A DNA stretch of 64,000 nt, taken from positions 248,001 to 312,000 of the forward strand of contig JASBSB010000007.1 in NCBI GenBank assembly GCA_030149205.1. The letters are read 5' to 3'. The notes beneath the pieces are model-generated. The model worked only from the letters and a program-made list of their open reading frames with translations. It searched no databases and was not told the DNA's origin. Each line of letters starts with the position of its first letter. Positions within the stretch are counted from its first letter, which is position 1. The stretch comes from Candidatus Heimdallarchaeota archaeon. GTDB taxonomy: Archaea; Asgardarchaeota; Heimdallarchaeia; Heimdallarchaeales; Kariarchaeaceae. Both the position numbers and the translations under genes were made by a program. This document shows, piece after piece, positions 62,828-64,000 of the stretch.

Positions 62828-63709
62828 ATGATTTTAGAATGGTTAAACGTCGCTGTGGCACTTCTTATTGGCGTCATTGTTTTTGCCATTGCTACTATCA
62901 GCTTACTCTATCTAACCAGATACTTTGCTAGAAATGTCTGGAAGACCTCACCACGATTAAAGGCAGTGATCCTAATTTTTTCGCTATATATGGCTATGGC
63001 TGCGATTAGCTCACCTCTAGCATTTAACACACCAATTCCAGATCACACACAACCCTTCGTCCTTTCCTATGAACCACAACACGTTTATAACAAGACACGA
63101 TCAAACCAGCTTCTGACTATGCTTATTCAATCAGGCATTCAAGACCCACTGGGATTTATGTTCTCTCAATCACTTTACAACTACAACACAAGAATCATTC
63201 AGATACTCCCCTCCACCCCCTATTACAGGGTAAAATATAAGAACAGCTCATCACCCACTTTGATACAGGTGCCCATGGCTTGGATACAGAATCTGACACT
63301 TCTAAAGCACAAGGTAGAACAGTTTCTACAGATTCCACCTGATAACACATCACGTGTGAAAATCAAGGTGTCCCATTACTCAACCCTGTTCCGAAAATTG
63401 GTGGACCTTCAGTTAATTGTAAAAGGCCTAAATACCACAGATGCAGTTGTGATAGATTTCGGTTACTTATTATCAAATGGGTTTTCTGAGACTGTATCTA
63501 TACTTTATACCTCAAATTTAACAAACATCAATTCTGAATCAAACAAATACTACTATGAGGCAACATACTCTGATGAGCTTGTTCAAAGCATCTTTTGGAG
63601 CTCATTCTTCTATGCCGCTTTCTCAGTATTCTTCGCCTTTTTTATTCCACCATTCATCTTTGTTTCACCTAAAATTAGCTGGATCCAGAATTTCATCTTA
63701 TCAAAGTAA
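62828..63709 (+). CDS. Tandem-array surface protein, copy 3
   Basis: A 293-residue paralogue, more distant from copies 1 and 2 than these are from each other. Kept features are SNQLLTMLIQSGIQDPLGFM, YYRVKYKNSSSPTLIQVP, AWIQNLTLLKHKVEQFLQ and PPDNTSRVKI. It has two N-terminal helices and one C-terminal helix, and many N-x-S/T sequons in the outer domain. The start ATG follows the promoter by 18 bases. Function unknown. Confidence 0.77.
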   Translation: MILEWLNVAVALLIGVIVFAIATISLLYLTRYFARNVWKTSPRLKAVILIFSLYMAMAAISSPLAFNTPIPDHTQPFVLSYEPQHVYNKTRSNQLLTMLIQSGIQDPLGFMFSQSLYNYNTRIIQILPSTPYYRVKYKNSSSPTLIQVPMAWIQNLTLLKHKVEQFLQIPPDNTSRVKIKVSHYSTLFRKLVDLQLIVKGLNTTDAVVIDFGYLLSNGFSETVSILYTSNLTNINSESNKYYYEATYSDELVQSIFWSSFFYAAFSVFFAFFIPPFIFVSPKISWIQNFILSK

Positions 63710-63902
63710 GTCTGTGTTGTTCAGAGTATTTAGCACCAGGCCCCTGTCTAATCTCCTCATCTCTACAGGGATATCATGTAACAGCTCCACATCATTTCAC
63801 TTCTAAAGCATATATATATCAAAATCACCACTGAAATCACTTTGGAATCTCCACTGAAATCACCAGTGAAATCACAAGTGTACTCACCAATAACAAACTC
63901 CT

Positions 63903-63925
63903 CCAACAGAAGGTTTATTTTTACC
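63903..63925 (+). promoter_or_regulatory. Promoter of array copy 4
   Basis: CCAACAGAAGG followed by TTTATTTTTACC, 18 bases before the ATG at 63944; nearly identical to the promoter of copy 3. Upstream lies a cluster of CTGAAATCAC and GTGAAATCAC motifs (63823-63880). Confidence 0.5.
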
Positions 63926-63943
63926 GAACACCTCTGCTAAGGT

Positions 63944-64000
63944 ATGGTAGATCAGTATCTGTCCATCCTTTTAGGGATGGGGCTCTTCTTACTCATTGAC
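63944..64000 (+). CDS. Start of a probable fourth array copy, cut by the window end
   Basis: Only 19 codons are present (MVDQYLSILLG and on), beginning a hydrophobic helix as in the other copies. The call rests on the promoter shared with copy 3 and on position; the diagnostic core lies outside the window. Confidence 0.5.
   Translation, partial: MVDQYLSILLGMGLFLLID

Overview
The window reads as a piece of an archaeal chromosome, most likely from an Asgard archaeon and plausibly a Heimdallarchaeia-like lineage. Archaeal signs are Orc1/Cdc6 initiators, A-type ATPase subunits A and B, a two-AAA-domain Cdc48, Nep1, Nob1, ribosomal protein L30e, RNA polymerase subunit B, archaeal TATA boxes, and bulge-helix-bulge introns in both the 23S rRNA and a tRNA. 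Asgard-like signs are a roadblock/LC7 domain, an MglA-like small GTPase, HEAT and TPR proteins, and a bactofilin-like protein. Cytochrome b, an NrfD-type membrane subunit, DOMON proteins and Tat translocase suggest respiratory or quinone-linked membrane metabolism. The lineage is inference; no sequence search was possible.

Layout. 0-7 kb: a cut-off roadblock gene, then two Orc1/Cdc6 genes flanking a membrane-anchored HerA/VirB4-like ATPase, with an ORB-like element upstream of the second Cdc6 (candidate replication origin), then Nep1. 7-10.75 kb: a solitary 23S rRNA gene with a hairpin-rich leader, a long processing stem and an internal 186-nt intron. 10.7-21 kb: housekeeping genes in mixed orientation (A-ATPase A, tRNA-Leu with a T-loop intron, Nob1, L30e, acyl-CoA dehydrogenase, A-ATPase B, Cdc48, small heat shock protein). 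21-28 kb: a forward run tatA-tatC-membrane/winged-helix protein-DOMON protein-Tat-signal Fe-S protein-NrfD, which reads as a secreted electron-transfer module beside its own export machinery. 28-43 kb: orphan proteins, APC permease with USP domains, Sel1 and TPR/coiled-coil proteins, MglA-like GTPase, RNA polymerase B, bactofilin-like protein, ABC exporter, HEAT-like protein and HAD phosphatase. 43-51 kb: a structured intergenic stretch, glycerol kinase, a DUF460/RIO-like kinase fusion, a GTPBP1-like GTPase, HEAT proteins, GTP cyclohydrolase II and small membrane proteins. 50.8-56 kb: NfeD-like and flotillin pair, VOC protein, tandem GNAT protein. 56-59 kb: a second DOMON protein overlapping the ribosome-binding region of a cytochrome b gene, and an SDR oxidoreductase. 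59-64 kb: a NosD-like beta-helix protein and a tandem array of three complete and one truncated paralogous membrane-anchored surface proteins, running off the window end.

The most unusual points are two introns that fit the bulge-helix-bulge rule exactly, two essential genes that appear to start at AUU, the two DOMON-linked redox modules that lack an obvious catalytic partner, and the tandem surface-protein array, in which copies 1-2 and 3-4 share two different promoter sequences. No CRISPR array, insertion sequence, integrase or 16S/5S rRNA was seen.
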